55,385 nucleotides of DNA. Origin: Rhodospirillales bacterium (lineage in GTDB: Bacteria > Pseudomonadota > Alphaproteobacteria > SMXQ01). The stretch is from positions 1 to 55,385 of the forward strand of contig JABIXC010000015.1 in assembly GCA_018666775.1 (NCBI GenBank), given 5' to 3'. The translations under genes were made by a program, and so were the position numbers. How positions within the stretch are numbered: the first letter of the stretch is position 1; each line of letters opens with the position of its first letter. The notes under the pieces were generated by a model. That model had not been told where the DNA came from, made no database searches, and was given only the letters and a program-made list of their open reading frames with translations. This document shows, in pieces, positions 35,270 through 44,928 of the stretch.

Positions 35270-37723
35270 ATGACAAAAAAAACCAAAAAAACTGTGCCTT
35301 CCGTGAAAACGGTCCGCCGTCTTTCCGCCGCTCAATTATGCTTCATCTGTGATCCAAAAAGCCTTGGCTTTAAATCCACCAATGATCTGGAAAGCCCATC
35401 TGAGATTATTGGCCAGGACCGGGCCGTTGCCGCCATCCAGTTTGGTGTGGGCATCGACAAAGAAGGCTACAACATGTTTGCCCTTGGTCCATCGGGGGCG
35501 GGTAAACACAGCGTCATCCGGCAATTTCTGGATGGCCGCGCAGGCGACATGCCAACGCCGCCTGATACCTGTTACGTCAATAATTTTATCCAATCTTATA
35601 AGCCGGTCCTGATCCAACTGCCTGCAGGACGGGGCGCTGGCTTGCGCCAAGACATGGCCCAATTGGTCGAAATGGTAAACGTTGCCATCCCCCGTGCCTT
35701 TGAAGGGGATGAATACCGGAACCGACGGCAAAAGCTGGAAGCCCACTTCAAAGAAGCCCAGGAAGCCCTGTTCGAAGGCGTCCACAAAGAAGCCCATGAC
35801 AATGCCATCAATGTTCGACGCACATCGGGCGGGCTTGTCATGTCACCCATGAAAGATGGCGAACCCATTGAGCCGGAAGTGTTTCAAAAATTACCCGAAG
35901 CCGAACAAAAACGCGTCCACGACATTATCGAAATGCTTGAGGAAAAACTGCGTAACGCTTTGGCGGAAATGCCGGCCCTTGAACGCCAATTTCGCGAAGA
36001 CATTCAGGAAATAAATCAGGGCATCACTGTGTTCGCGATCGGCCACCTGATCGACGACCTGAAGAATCGCTATGGGGATGTGGCCAATGTTCAGGCCTAT
36101 CTGGATGCCGTGCGAAAAGACATGGTGGCGCACGCCGAAAATTTTCTGCCCCCTTCCCCCACGCCAGATCCCGCCGGGGGAACAGGTCAATCTGCAGAAG
36201 AAAGAGACCCAAATTTTTTGGTTCGCTATCAGGTTAATCTTCTGGTGGACCACAGCGCCGATGATGGTGCGCCCGTGGTCTACGAAGATCTGCCAAACCT
36301 GCAAAGCCTGATTGGGCGCATTGAACATATTGCCCAGTACGGCGCGCTCAGCACCAACTTCACCCTGATCCAGCCTGGTGCCCTGCATCGCGCCAATGGG
36401 GGCTACCTGATTTTGGATGCCCGCAAAATATTGACCGCACCCTTTGCCTGGGATGAATTAAAACGGGTTCTGAAATCCCGGGAAATTCGCATCGAAAGTC
36501 CGGAACGGCTGATGTCTGTTGCGACCACCGTCACACTGGAACCCGCCCCCACCCCTCTTGATGTCAAAGTGGTGCTTCTGGGCGAACGCGGGCTCTATTA
36601 CACCCTGACCCAGTCTGATCCTGAATTTAACGAACTGTTCAAGGTCGAGGTCGATTTCGAAGAGACCTGGGACAGGACGCCAGAAAACATGCAGCTTTTC
36701 AGCCGCTTTCTGGCCTCGGTCATTCGCAAACAAAACCTGAAGCCCTTCAGCGCACCCGCCGTTGCGCGGGTCATCGAACATGCCGCCCGCCTGGCCGGCC
36801 ACATTGACCAAATGACCACCCATTCCAGAACCATCTCTGATCTATTGGATGAAGCCGATTATTGTGCCGGGACAAATGGCAAAAAAATTGTTGGCCCAAA
36901 GGATGTCCAACAAGCACTGGATGCCAAGGTTGAACGCGCCGATCGCATTCGCGACATCACCTATCAAAGCATCAGCCAAAAGACCGTCCTTATGGACACG
37001 AAGGGAGCGGTCACGGGACAGCTCAATGCTTTGGCTGTCCTGCAGCTTGGAAAGTTTCCCTTTGGCCGACCCTCGCGCATTACGGCCAGGGTGCGCCTTG
37101 GGCGCGGCCAGGTGGTAGACATTGAACGCGAGGTTGAACTGGGTGGGCCCCTTCATGCCAAGGGGGTGTTGATCCTGTCTGCCGTTCTCGGCGCACGCTA
37201 TTGTCCAGACCTGCCGTTATCACTATCGGCCAGCTTGGTCTTTGAACAATCTTATTCCGGCATTGATGGGGATTCTGCATCCTCTACTGAACTTTACGCG
37301 CTGTTATCGGCACTGGCAGATGTCCCTATTAAACAATGTTTTGCCGTGACCGGATCGGTTAATCAATTTGGCGAGGTTCAGGCCATCGGTGGGGCCAATG
37401 AAAAAATCGAAGGGTTTTTCGATGTCTGTCAAATGGATGGACTGACCGGAGAGCAAGGCGTTTTAATTCCACAATCCAATGTCCAGCATCTGATGCTGCG
37501 CCACGATGTTATCGATGCCGTTCGTAAAAACAAATTCCACATCTATCCCATTGCCCATATCGACGAAGGCATCACCGTGTTAACCGGGGTCAACGCAGGG
37601 GCGCGCGACAAGCATGGCAATTTTCCAACCGGCACCATCAATGCAAAAGTAGAGGCAAGGCTTCAGGCCTTTGCCGCAGCGGCCGCCAAAGCCGCCGGAC
37701 ACACCGACAAGAAACAGGATTAA
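35270..37723 (+). CDS. LonB-type ATP-dependent protease (S16 family)
   Basis: An 817-residue AAA+ protease of the LonB/YcbZ type, which lacks the classic Lon N-terminal domain. Walker A is GPSGAGKH (73-80). A large inserted region (about 150-330) separates it from Walker B-like GGYLILDARKIL. The protease domain is C-terminal, with catalytic Ser669 in DGDSAS and Lys712 in GGANEKIEGFF. A hydrophobic Ala-rich tail ends the protein. It should degrade misfolded or regulatory proteins; targets unknown. The symporter gene starts 6 bases downstream. Confidence 0.9.
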   Translation: MTKKTKKTVPSVKTVRRLSAAQLCFICDPKSLGFKSTNDLESPSEIIGQDRAVAAIQFGVGIDKEGYNMFALGPSGAGKHSVIRQFLDGRAGDMPTPPDTCYVNNFIQSYKPVLIQLPAGRGAGLRQDMAQLVEMVNVAIPRAFEGDEYRNRRQKLEAHFKEAQEALFEGVHKEAHDNAINVRRTSGGLVMSPMKDGEPIEPEVFQKLPEAEQKRVHDIIEMLEEKLRNALAEMPALERQFREDIQEINQGITVFAIGHLIDDLKNRYGDVANVQAYLDAVRKDMVAHAENFLPPSPTPDPAGGTGQSAEERDPNFLVRYQVNLLVDHSADDGAPVVYEDLPNLQSLIGRIEHIAQYGALSTNFTLIQPGALHRANGGYLILDARKILTAPFAWDELKRVLKSREIRIESPERLMSVATTVTLEPAPTPLDVKVVLLGERGLYYTLTQSDPEFNELFKVEVDFEETWDRTPENMQLFSRFLASVIRKQNLKPFSAPAVARVIEHAARLAGHIDQMTTHSRTISDLLDEADYCAGTNGKKIVGPKDVQQALDAKVERADRIRDITYQSISQKTVLMDTKGAVTGQLNALAVLQLGKFPFGRPSRITARVRLGRGQVVDIEREVELGGPLHAKGVLILSAVLGARYCPDLPLSLSASLVFEQSYSGIDGDSASSTELYALLSALADVPIKQCFAVTGSVNQFGEVQAIGGANEKIEGFFDVCQMDGLTGEQGVLIPQSNVQHLMLRHDVIDAVRKNKFHIYPIAHIDEGITVLTGVNAGARDKHGNFPTGTINAKVEARLQAFAAAAAKAAGHTDKKQD

Positions 37724-37729
37724 ATTCCG

Positions 37730-39151
37730 ATGTCTTTTGAAACCATGGTCCCATGGCTCGTCCTTAGCGTTTACTGCATCATTATTCTGCGCATGACGCC
37801 AAAAAGTGTCAGCCCAAAACAGTTCTTTGGCGGCGCTGCCAAAGATGGTGGTGAACCCAGCCTGTGGCTTTTGGTGGCGTCGGCCGCCATCACCTGGATC
37901 TTTGCAAAGTCCATCGCCAATGCAGCCAATTTGGCCGGCGCCTTCGGCATCGCTGGCGGAATAGGCTATGCGTTTTATTACCTGAGCTTTCTGGTCGCAG
38001 GCGGGGCCATATACCTGATCCGGGTCAAGGGGGGACACACATCCCTCGCCGGGTTTTTAACCAGCAAATATGGCGCAACCTGCGCCCGGTTGTTCCTGAT
38101 TGCCATCGCCATTCGATTGTTCAACGAAGTATGGTCCAACACAAAAGTCGCCTCCCTTTATTTTGGCGCCGAAGGCAGCACGCCCTACTGGACAGGGGTG
38201 GCACTGGTCACAGCTTTCACGGTTTATTATTCATGGCGCGGGGGGTTGCGGTCTTCCATCCTGACCGATGGCGCCCAAATGATCTTGGCCGCCATTCTTT
38301 TGGTGATGATCCTGGCCGTCATCTGGCCGGAACTGGGGGCGCGTGGCTTGCCTGAAATGCCGGTTGAAGCCCATTTGGCCGGGCTTACCTTTTGTGGATT
38401 GGCGCTGGTCCAGGTGCTGAGCTATCCCTTCCATGACCCCGTTCTGACCGATCGTGGCTTCATCACCAACCCCCGCACCATGTTGAAAGGGTTTGTTCTT
38501 GCCGGATTGATCGCCGGCGGATTTATCTTGTTGTTCTCTACCATCGGCCTGTATGGGCGCGCCATGGGGCTGTCTGGCAACATGACGGTTGGGGTACCTG
38601 CGCTGTTTGGATTGCCGGTGCTGTTAATTTTCAATGCCATCATGTTAACCAGTGCCGGTTCCACCCTTGATTCCACCTTTGCGTCCACTGCAAAACTGGC
38701 GGGCAGGGACTGGCGGGGAAGCGCAGAACACCCCACCAAAAATGATACCAAAATTGGCCGCAAAATTATGGTGGGGATCGCCATTGTCGGGAACGTGCCA
38801 TTGCTCAGCATTTATTTTGGCGATGCGGTTGGGCCCGCCATCATTGCCGCCACCACCATTTCAGGAACCATGGTCATGGGGTTGGCCCCTATTTTTCTGC
38901 TGGCCTTTCTGCCCCATGCGGGCAGGGAAAGTTTTCATCTGGCCTTCTGGCCGGGGCTGGTGCTTGGGGTTTTGGTCACCCTTGAACATGCGCTTCGCGT
39001 AGAAATATTTCCGGCATGGATTGATATCGGACATGGCAAATACGCCGATGATTTTGGCATCAATCTTTGGGGGCTGGCGTTGTGCACGTTTGGTTACATT
39101 CTGGGAACTGTGATTGCGCGCATGCGGCGGCCCAACGCCTCTTTAGCCTAA
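37730..39151 (+). CDS. Sodium:solute symporter family protein
   Basis: A 473-residue membrane protein with about 13 helices in the SSS/LeuT-like fold. Marks include ITWIFAKSIANAANLAGAFGIAGGIGYAFYYLSF, GGLRSSILTDGAQMILA and TSAGSTLDSTFASTAKLAGRD, which carries the Ser/Thr residues typical of the second sodium site. Substrate not predictable. It starts 6 bases after the LonB stop, so the two are probably co-transcribed. Its stop overlaps that of the convergent nadQ. Confidence 0.87.
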   Translation: MSFETMVPWLVLSVYCIIILRMTPKSVSPKQFFGGAAKDGGEPSLWLLVASAAITWIFAKSIANAANLAGAFGIAGGIGYAFYYLSFLVAGGAIYLIRVKGGHTSLAGFLTSKYGATCARLFLIAIAIRLFNEVWSNTKVASLYFGAEGSTPYWTGVALVTAFTVYYSWRGGLRSSILTDGAQMILAAILLVMILAVIWPELGARGLPEMPVEAHLAGLTFCGLALVQVLSYPFHDPVLTDRGFITNPRTMLKGFVLAGLIAGGFILLFSTIGLYGRAMGLSGNMTVGVPALFGLPVLLIFNAIMLTSAGSTLDSTFASTAKLAGRDWRGSAEHPTKNDTKIGRKIMVGIAIVGNVPLLSIYFGDAVGPAIIAATTISGTMVMGLAPIFLLAFLPHAGRESFHLAFWPGLVLGVLVTLEHALRVEIFPAWIDIGHGKYADDFGINLWGLALCTFGYILGTVIARMRRPNASLA

Positions 39152-40146
39152 GTGCCCCGCAACATCGGCCGCGATAAACCCACGGTCAATTTCTCGCCCA
39201 GAACTTCTCTTCGGAACCGAAACAGCTCGGCGGGGCGGCCACGTGAATGGGCCTGATTTCGACCGACCGATTCCACAAGATCGGCATTGATGACCAGACG
39301 ACGGAAATTCTGTTTGTGTAATTCTGCACCGCTTAATGCCTCTGCAACGCGCTGCAATTGCAAAAGGGTGAATTCCCCCGGCAGCAATTCAAACACAACG
39401 GGCCGGTAAGCAAGTTTGCCCCGCAACCGGCCAAGGGCCGTTGCCAGAATGCGGCGATAGTCGGATGCCAATGGCAGGCCCAATTCAAATCGTGGTTGCT
39501 GGATGAATTCTTGATCCACTGCTGGGTTCGCTGCACGATAATCCCGACTGGCCTCTGCCACCAAGCCTGCCTCATACAGCAATTCATAGCGTTCCGGGCA
39601 TAACACGCTATCCATTTCTGCCCCACCCGTTTGGCCAAAAGTGACATTTACCCGTTCCTCGCGCTGCTGGCGGCTGCCAGCCTTTTGGGAATCGCGCACC
39701 CAGCGGCTCAGGGCAGGTTCAATGTGTTCGGTGATGATTGCGGGCTGGCCCATGCGCCAGTCTTCCCATGGCAAAAAATCGTACCAATCATGCCATGTGG
39801 CATTGGGCCGCTTTACGGCGTCCTCATGGGTCAGGGCGATATAGGCAACGGACACGACCCTTGGGCCGCCTTCAATCTCGCGCAGGTCGCGGTGACGATT
39901 GCCAAAGCTGTAGAGCTGCTCAACATAATACAAATCCAGACCCGTCTGCGCCTCGACCAGCGAACGCAAGCCGCTTTCCAGGCTTTCGTGCATTTCTGGA
40001 TCAAATGGGCCATTGGGCAATGACATCTGGGCCAATGATGTGCCCGCGTTATCGGCCTCAACAAGCAAAACCCTGGGTTCATCATTGGTGACGGCAACGA
40101 TGGCAACCGTCAAATTAATGATCGTATGTGGCGGATTTTGGGGCAT
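39148..40146 (-). CDS. nadQ: NadQ-type Nudix-related transcriptional regulator of NAD synthesis
   Basis: A 332-residue regulator: an N-terminal Nudix-like domain (INLTVAIVAVTNDEPRVLLVEAD, FGNRHRDLREIEGGPRVVSVAYIAL) lacking an intact catalytic Nudix box, and a C-terminal winged-helix-like region (LQLQRVAEALSGAELHKQNFRRLVINADLVE). The COG4111 group is known in alphaproteobacteria as the NadQ repressor of NAD biosynthesis. Its divergent position to nadA and two palindromes in the shared promoter fit that role; the name rests on context and architecture. The start at 40146 is chosen for AAAAAGG upstream; the frame reaches 40167. Confidence 0.82.
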   Translation of the reverse strand: MPQNPPHTIINLTVAIVAVTNDEPRVLLVEADNAGTSLAQMSLPNGPFDPEMHESLESGLRSLVEAQTGLDLYYVEQLYSFGNRHRDLREIEGGPRVVSVAYIALTHEDAVKRPNATWHDWYDFLPWEDWRMGQPAIITEHIEPALSRWVRDSQKAGSRQQREERVNVTFGQTGGAEMDSVLCPERYELLYEAGLVAEASRDYRAANPAVDQEFIQQPRFELGLPLASDYRRILATALGRLRGKLAYRPVVFELLPGEFTLLQLQRVAEALSGAELHKQNFRRLVINADLVESVGRNQAHSRGRPAELFRFRREVLGEKLTVGLSRPMLRGT

Positions 40147-40196
40147 TGGCGCCTTTTTGATAAACATAGCGGAGGCTCAAATGGCTTGACTCACTA

Positions 40197-40215
40197 TATA
40201 CTCTCTGTGAGTATA
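40197..40215. promoter_or_regulatory. NadQ operator 1
   Basis: A perfect inverted repeat, TATACTC-N5-GAGTATA. It overlaps a likely nadA promoter whose -35 is TTGACT at 40186-40191 and whose -10 lies in GAGTATA about 17 bases later. A bound repressor would therefore block RNA polymerase. It also lies about 50 bases upstream of the nadQ start, allowing autoregulation. Confidence 0.75.
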
Positions 40216-40220
40216 AACAA

Positions 40221-40239
40221 TATACTCATAGAGAGCATA
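40221..40239. promoter_or_regulatory. NadQ operator 2
   Basis: A second palindrome of the same design, TATACTC-N5-GAGCATA, with one mismatch. It starts 24 bases after operator 1, a little over two helical turns, so two dimers could bind on roughly the same face of the DNA. Located 52 bases before the nadA start. Confidence 0.7.
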
Positions 40240-40290
40240 TAGATTAATTCAAGCCCCCGTCCCCTTGGGGCCCGCAAGAACAGGTGCTGC

Positions 40291-41280
40291 ATGTCATCTA
40301 ACGCCCCCGATGGTGCTTATGAACGGGTTAAAACCGTGATCCCGGAGATAGAATGGCCCCTGCACGCGCCCTATGTGGCCGCGATTAACGACCTGAAGAA
40401 ATCGCGCAACGCAGTGATCCTCGCCCATAATTATCAAACCCCGGAAATTTATCACTGCGTCGCAGACATCACCGGTGATTCACTCGCCCTTGCCAGACAG
40501 GCAGCCGACACCGATGCCGACGTGATCGTGTTGGCCGGCGTCCATTTCATGGCAGAGACGGCCAAGCTTCTGAGCCCGGATAAGGTCGTTCTCATTCCCG
40601 ACATTGATGCGGGATGTTCGCTGGCCGAATCCATTACCGCCGACGACATTCGCCAACTGCGCCTGAAATACCCCGGTGTGCCTGTGGTCACTTACGTCAA
40701 CACCTCTGCCGAGGTGAAAGCCGAGACCGATATTTGCTGCACGTCGGGGAATGCGGTCGAGGTTGTGGAATCCCTTGGGGTTGACCGGGTGTTGTTTTTG
40801 CCAGATGAATATTTGGCGGCCTATGTCAACGATCAAACGGATGTTGAAATCATTCCATGGCAGGGCCATTGCGAAGTGCATGAACGATTCACGGCCAATG
40901 AACTGGACGAATACCGCAAAAATTTTGATGATCTGACAATTATCGCACACCCCGAATGCCCCCCCGATGTGCTTGGGGCGGCCGACTATGTCGGGTCAAC
41001 GGCACAGATGCAAAACTACGTCCAAACCAAACGGCCCAAACGGGTCTTGATGGTTACCGAATGCTCCATGAGCGACAATGTCGCTGCCATGGTTCCTGAT
41101 GTCGACTTTATCCGGCCCTGTAATTTATGCCCGCATATGAAACGGATTACGCTCGCCAATATCCAGCAAGCCCTTGAAACATTGACGCCGCGCGTGGAAA
41201 TAGATCCGGCCATCGCCACCCGTGCGCGCCGCGCGGTAGAGCGCATGCTGGAAATTGCCGGCAAGCCAACCACCACGTGA
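40291..41280 (+). CDS. nadA: Quinolinate synthase NadA
   Basis: Condenses iminoaspartate with dihydroxyacetone phosphate to quinolinate, using a 4Fe-4S cluster. The 329-residue protein shows [28 protein letters not shown], the first ligand region [30 protein letters not shown] and the C-terminal [15 protein letters not shown] lies just upstream of the ATG. It overlaps nadB by 4 bases (GTGA). Controlled by the two palindromes upstream. Confidence 0.97.
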   Translation: MSSNAPDGAYERVKTVIPEIEWPLHAPYVAAINDLKKSRNAVILAHNYQTPEIYHCVADITGDSLALARQAADTDADVIVLAGVHFMAETAKLLSPDKVVLIPDIDAGCSLAESITADDIRQLRLKYPGVPVVTYVNTSAEVKAETDICCTSGNAVEVVESLGVDRVLFLPDEYLAAYVNDQTDVEIIPWQGHCEVHERFTANELDEYRKNFDDLTIIAHPECPPDVLGAADYVGSTAQMQNYVQTKRPKRVLMVTECSMSDNVAAMVPDVDFIRPCNLCPHMKRITLANIQQALETLTPRVEIDPAIATRARRAVERMLEIAGKPTTT

Positions 41281-42914
41281 CCATGATCCCAAAAATGCAA
41301 AAACGCGACGATGCCGTCATCGTTGTTGGTTCCGGTATGGCCGGGCTGGTGTGCGCCCTGTCCCTTGCGCCCAGACCTGTGACACTGATAACCAAAACAC
41401 CTGAACTGGCCGGGGGGTCAAGCCTGTGGGCACAAGGTGGGATTGCCGCCGCCATTGGCCCGAAAGATTCGCCGAAAATGCATGCCGCCGATACCTTGTC
41501 CGCCGGGGCCGGGTTAAGCGATCCGGAATGCGTGCGACAATTGACAGAAGAATCCGTCGAAGCCCTGCACTGGCTGACAAAACAAGGCGTTGCCTTTGAT
41601 CGAACGATAAATGGCACCCTGGCGCTGGCACAAGAAGCAGCCCATTGCACGCCGCGCGTCGTCCATGCTGGCGGGGATGCCACCGGATTGGTTCTCATGG
41701 GATCGCTGATTAAACGTGTCGCCGACACACCATCGATTACCGTGCTCAGCAATACATTTGCCCATGATTTGGTGGTCCATGACGGGCACGTTCAGGGCCT
41801 TGTGACCTATAATCCAACCAATGGATGGGTGACCCATCAAACAGCCTGCGTTGTTTTGGCCACCGGTGGCATTGGCACCATCTGGTGGCACACAACCAAT
41901 CCCATTGAAGCCACCGGCGATGGGCTTGCTATAGCAGCGCGGGCCGGGGCGGCATTATCAGATTTGGAATTCGTGCAATTTCATCCAACTGCGCTCGCCA
42001 TTAAAAAATCAAATGGGGACAGCACCAGTGGTGCGAGTTTGCCGCTGTTAACCGAAGCATTGCGCGGGGCGGGGGCCAGATTGATCGATGATGCGGGCGA
42101 CCGGATAATGTTAGACGAACACCCATTGGGCGAAATGGCACCGCGCGATGTCATTGCGCGCGCCATTCATAAGCAGACGCATAAAGGACAATCTGTCTAT
42201 CTGGATTTACGGCCCGTGCTGGCAGGGGGCCTTGGGCCATCCTTTCCCCAGGCAATGGAAATCGCCCAAAAAGCGGGCTTTAACCCCCATATCGAACCCT
42301 TGCCGGTGACCCCTGCGGCCCATTACCACATGGGCGGCATCCAAACAGACAGCCGGGGACGGACGTCAATTGATGGGTTGTGGGCCGGGGGCGAGGTTGC
42401 CACAACCGGCATTCATGGGGCCAATCGTTTGGCCAGCAATTCATTACTTGAAGCACTGGCATACGCGCGGCGCGTGGCAACAGACATTCGAACGGCACCT
42501 GCCCAAGAGCCACAAAAGATGCCCCTACCAACCATTCCGGATATGCCGACACAGTCAGATGTTGCTCAGTTGCGAGCAATCGAAGATGCAACCAGAAGGC
42601 TGATGTCAGAACACGTTGGCATCCTGCGAACCGGCCCGGCGCTCGATACGGCGCACGATCAATTGATCGCATTGGAAACCCAATTGACTGATTTGAACAC
42701 CCATACATCTGCGTCAGGTGGCTTGGTGCGGACATGGGGGGAAACCCGCAATCGTTTGCTTATTGCGCGGTTAATCACGCTGGCGGCATCGCTGCGCGAA
42801 GAAAGCCGGGGGGCGCATCACCGTGATGATTTCCCAATACCGCTTTTGAATTGGCAACGCCACCAAACAATGACGGTCGAAGCATTGCAAAACACCCATC
42901 AAAAAATTGCCTGA
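41277..42914 (+). CDS. nadB: L-aspartate oxidase NadB
   Basis: An FAD enzyme that oxidises L-aspartate to iminoaspartate, the substrate of NadA. The 545-residue protein has the FAD-binding [16 protein letters not shown], the [12 protein letters not shown]-like [22 protein letters not shown], and [19 protein letters not shown], followed by the helical C-terminal domain. The start may be the GTG overlapping nadA or the ATG two codons later (41283). nadC, usually third in this operon, does not follow. Confidence 0.96.
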   Translation: MTMIPKMQKRDDAVIVVGSGMAGLVCALSLAPRPVTLITKTPELAGGSSLWAQGGIAAAIGPKDSPKMHAADTLSAGAGLSDPECVRQLTEESVEALHWLTKQGVAFDRTINGTLALAQEAAHCTPRVVHAGGDATGLVLMGSLIKRVADTPSITVLSNTFAHDLVVHDGHVQGLVTYNPTNGWVTHQTACVVLATGGIGTIWWHTTNPIEATGDGLAIAARAGAALSDLEFVQFHPTALAIKKSNGDSTSGASLPLLTEALRGAGARLIDDAGDRIMLDEHPLGEMAPRDVIARAIHKQTHKGQSVYLDLRPVLAGGLGPSFPQAMEIAQKAGFNPHIEPLPVTPAAHYHMGGIQTDSRGRTSIDGLWAGGEVATTGIHGANRLASNSLLEALAYARRVATDIRTAPAQEPQKMPLPTIPDMPTQSDVAQLRAIEDATRRLMSEHVGILRTGPALDTAHDQLIALETQLTDLNTHTSASGGLVRTWGETRNRLLIARLITLAASLREESRGAHHRDDFPIPLLNWQRHQTMTVEALQNTHQKIA

Positions 42915-42964
42915 ATGATCTTAGGGGATGCGCCGGGCTTGATTGCGTGTTTTCATAAGAAACC

Positions 42965-43465
42965 ATGACCAAACCAGCGCTGATTAAAATTCTTTTCGTA
43001 TGCATGGGGAACATCTGTCGTTCCCCTACCGCGCAAGGCATCTTTGAGGCCAAGCTTCGCGATGAGGGTTTTGATGACAGGGTCATTGTCGATTCCGCAG
43101 GCACCCACAGCTATCACGTCGGTGCACCCCCGGACCCCCGATCCATTGCGGCCGCCCTTAAACGCGGCATAGACCTTTCCGCCTTGCGGGCACGCCAGGT
43201 CCACCCCGATGATTTTTATGAATTTGATCTGGTGTTAGCCATGGACCGAGCGAACTTGGGCATTCTGGAGCGCATATCGCCCAGAGACAAACGCAACCGG
43301 CTGGAAATGTTTCTGGAATTTGCCCCGGGCCTTGGCATCGATGAAGTCCCCGATCCCTACAACGGAATTGGTAATGGATTTGAACGCGTGCTTGATATCG
43401 TAGAGGCCGGGTCTGATGGCTTGCTGGCCCAGCTTCATACCCGGTATGATCTTAATTCTGGCTGA
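42965..43465 (+). CDS. Low-molecular-weight protein-tyrosine phosphatase
   Basis: A 166-residue cytoplasmic phosphatase. The P-loop is CMGNICRS (Cys13, Arg19), close to the N-terminus as usual. The acid is in DPYNGIGNGFERVLDIVE. The substrate is unknown; relatives act on tyrosine kinases of polysaccharide export or on small phosphates. It starts 50 bases after nadB and ends inside the convergent esterase gene (14-base overlap). Confidence 0.94.
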   Translation: MTKPALIKILFVCMGNICRSPTAQGIFEAKLRDEGFDDRVIVDSAGTHSYHVGAPPDPRSIAAALKRGIDLSALRARQVHPDDFYEFDLVLAMDRANLGILERISPRDKRNRLEMFLEFAPGLGIDEVPDPYNGIGNGFERVLDIVEAGSDGLLAQLHTRYDLNSG

Positions 43466-44117
43466 TTGATGCCGCCTTCATTTGCTTCAGCAATGTTTCG
43501 ACCATAGGTAAAATGCCCCGGACAATGTGCGCCACGCCCGATGCGTTTGGATGAATGCCATCTTTCTGGTTCAGTGCCGGCACCAAGGCAACGCCTTCCA
43601 GAAAAAAGGGATAAAACACCACCCCGTATTCTTTTGCCAATGAAGGATACAAGCGATCAAATTCCTGCACGTATGATTTTCCCATATTACGCGGCGCTTT
43701 CATGCCCACCACCATTGCTGGTGTTTTCCGGGATCGAAGCCTGTCCAAAATAGCAGAAATATTTTTCCGGATGGTCCGGGGTTTCATACCCCGAAAGCCA
43801 TCATTGGCACCGAGCTCCACAATGACCCCATGGGGATTTTCCATCATGGTCCAATCAAGCCGCGCAAGGCCACCGGCACTGGTGTCCCCAGAAACACCCC
43901 CATTAATAACCCGCAGCTTATGTCCGCGTGCGCGAAGCACCGCCTCCAATTGATTAGGAAAAGACTGCGCTGCGGGCAATCCATGGCCTGACGTCAAGCT
44001 GTCACCCAAAACCAAAAGGCGCAAAGTCCCTGTTCGGGTTTCCGCCAAAGCGTTTCCCGGCAAAATCAGGCAGATCAGGCAGATCAGGATGACACACCGA
44101 TTGACAAAACGACCCAT
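43452..44117 (-). CDS. SGNH-family arylesterase/lysophospholipase (TesA-like)
   Basis: A periplasmic hydrolase of 221 residues. A signal peptide ends near GNALAE. SGNH block I is LVLGDSLTSGHG (Ser40), block III GANDGFRG, and the Asp/His pair is in QKDGIHPNASG. E. coli TesA hydrolyses acyl thioesters and lysophospholipids. The start at 44117 gives a clean signal peptide with a G-rich ribosome site; the frame reaches 44195. It diverges from ybbA and ybbP homologues exactly as tesA does in E. coli. Confidence 0.9.
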   Translation of the reverse strand: MGRFVNRCVILICLICLILPGNALAETRTGTLRLLVLGDSLTSGHGLPAAQSFPNQLEAVLRARGHKLRVINGGVSGDTSAGGLARLDWTMMENPHGVIVELGANDGFRGMKPRTIRKNISAILDRLRSRKTPAMVVGMKAPRNMGKSYVQEFDRLYPSLAKEYGVVFYPFFLEGVALVPALNQKDGIHPNASGVAHIVRGILPMVETLLKQMKAASISQN

Positions 44118-44250
44118 TCCCACACATCCCCATAACACATTCCATTGCCGCCAATGGTAGGGTTTATTGAGGCCAGAGATTTTGGACAGAGTCATTTTAC
44201 GGCTTATCCCTTATGGTTGGCGTGAACAACGAAACAAGGCACTGCCCACG

Positions 44251-44928
44251 ATGATCCATCTTGAAGATGTTCGCCTGGAACTGCAATCACGCGCTGGCCC
44301 CGTCGAAATTTTACGCGGCGCAAACCTTGATGTCGGGGATGGCGAGGCGGTGGCCATTCTGGGGCCATCGGGGTCCGGCAAATCAACGCTCTTGATGGTC
44401 ATTGCCGGATTAGAGCAGCCCAATGCCGGGCGCGTTGAGGTTCATGACCAAGACCTTATCGCCATGGGCGAAGATGATCTGGCAGGGTTCCGCCGCGATC
44501 ACGTGGGCATTGTGTTTCAATCGTTTCATCTGGTGGCCGCCATGACCGCCCTTGAAAATGTCGCCGTTCCCCTGGAACTCGGGGGGGTGGACAATGCATT
44601 TGAACGGGCCCGCGCCGCATTGGTTGCCGTCGGGCTGGAGGCACGGCTTGAACATTATCCGGCCCAACTATCGGGTGGCGAACAGCAACGGGTTGCCATT
44701 GCGCGCGCCTTTGCCAACCGTCCGAAATTGATCCTTGCCGATGAACCCACGGGCAATCTTGATCGTGACACCGGCAAGGTTGTCATTGAATTGCTGTTCA
44801 AGATGCAACAAGAAACCGGGGCAACCCTATTGCTGATTACCCATGATCCGGCGTTGGCCAAACGATGCGGGCGCACCCTTTACATGGTTGATGGCGGCAT
44901 TCGGCCTGATGAAAGCCCAAAAACGTGA
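44251..44928 (+). CDS. ABC transporter ATP-binding protein (YbbA/LolD-like)
   Basis: A 225-residue ABC ATPase. Walker A is GPSGSGKST (38-46), the Q-loop is in GIVFQSFHLVAAMTALENV, the signature is LSGGEQQRVAIARA and Walker B is LILADEPTGNLD. The LolD/MacB type pairs with an FtsX-like permease, which follows here with a 4-base overlap. The start at 44251 begins at the family's usual MIHLEDV; the frame extends upstream to 44167 into the divergent promoter region. Confidence 0.92.
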   Translation: MIHLEDVRLELQSRAGPVEILRGANLDVGDGEAVAILGPSGSGKSTLLMVIAGLEQPNAGRVEVHDQDLIAMGEDDLAGFRRDHVGIVFQSFHLVAAMTALENVAVPLELGGVDNAFERARAALVAVGLEARLEHYPAQLSGGEQQRVAIARAFANRPKLILADEPTGNLDRDTGKVVIELLFKMQQETGATLLLITHDPALAKRCGRTLYMVDGGIRPDESPKT

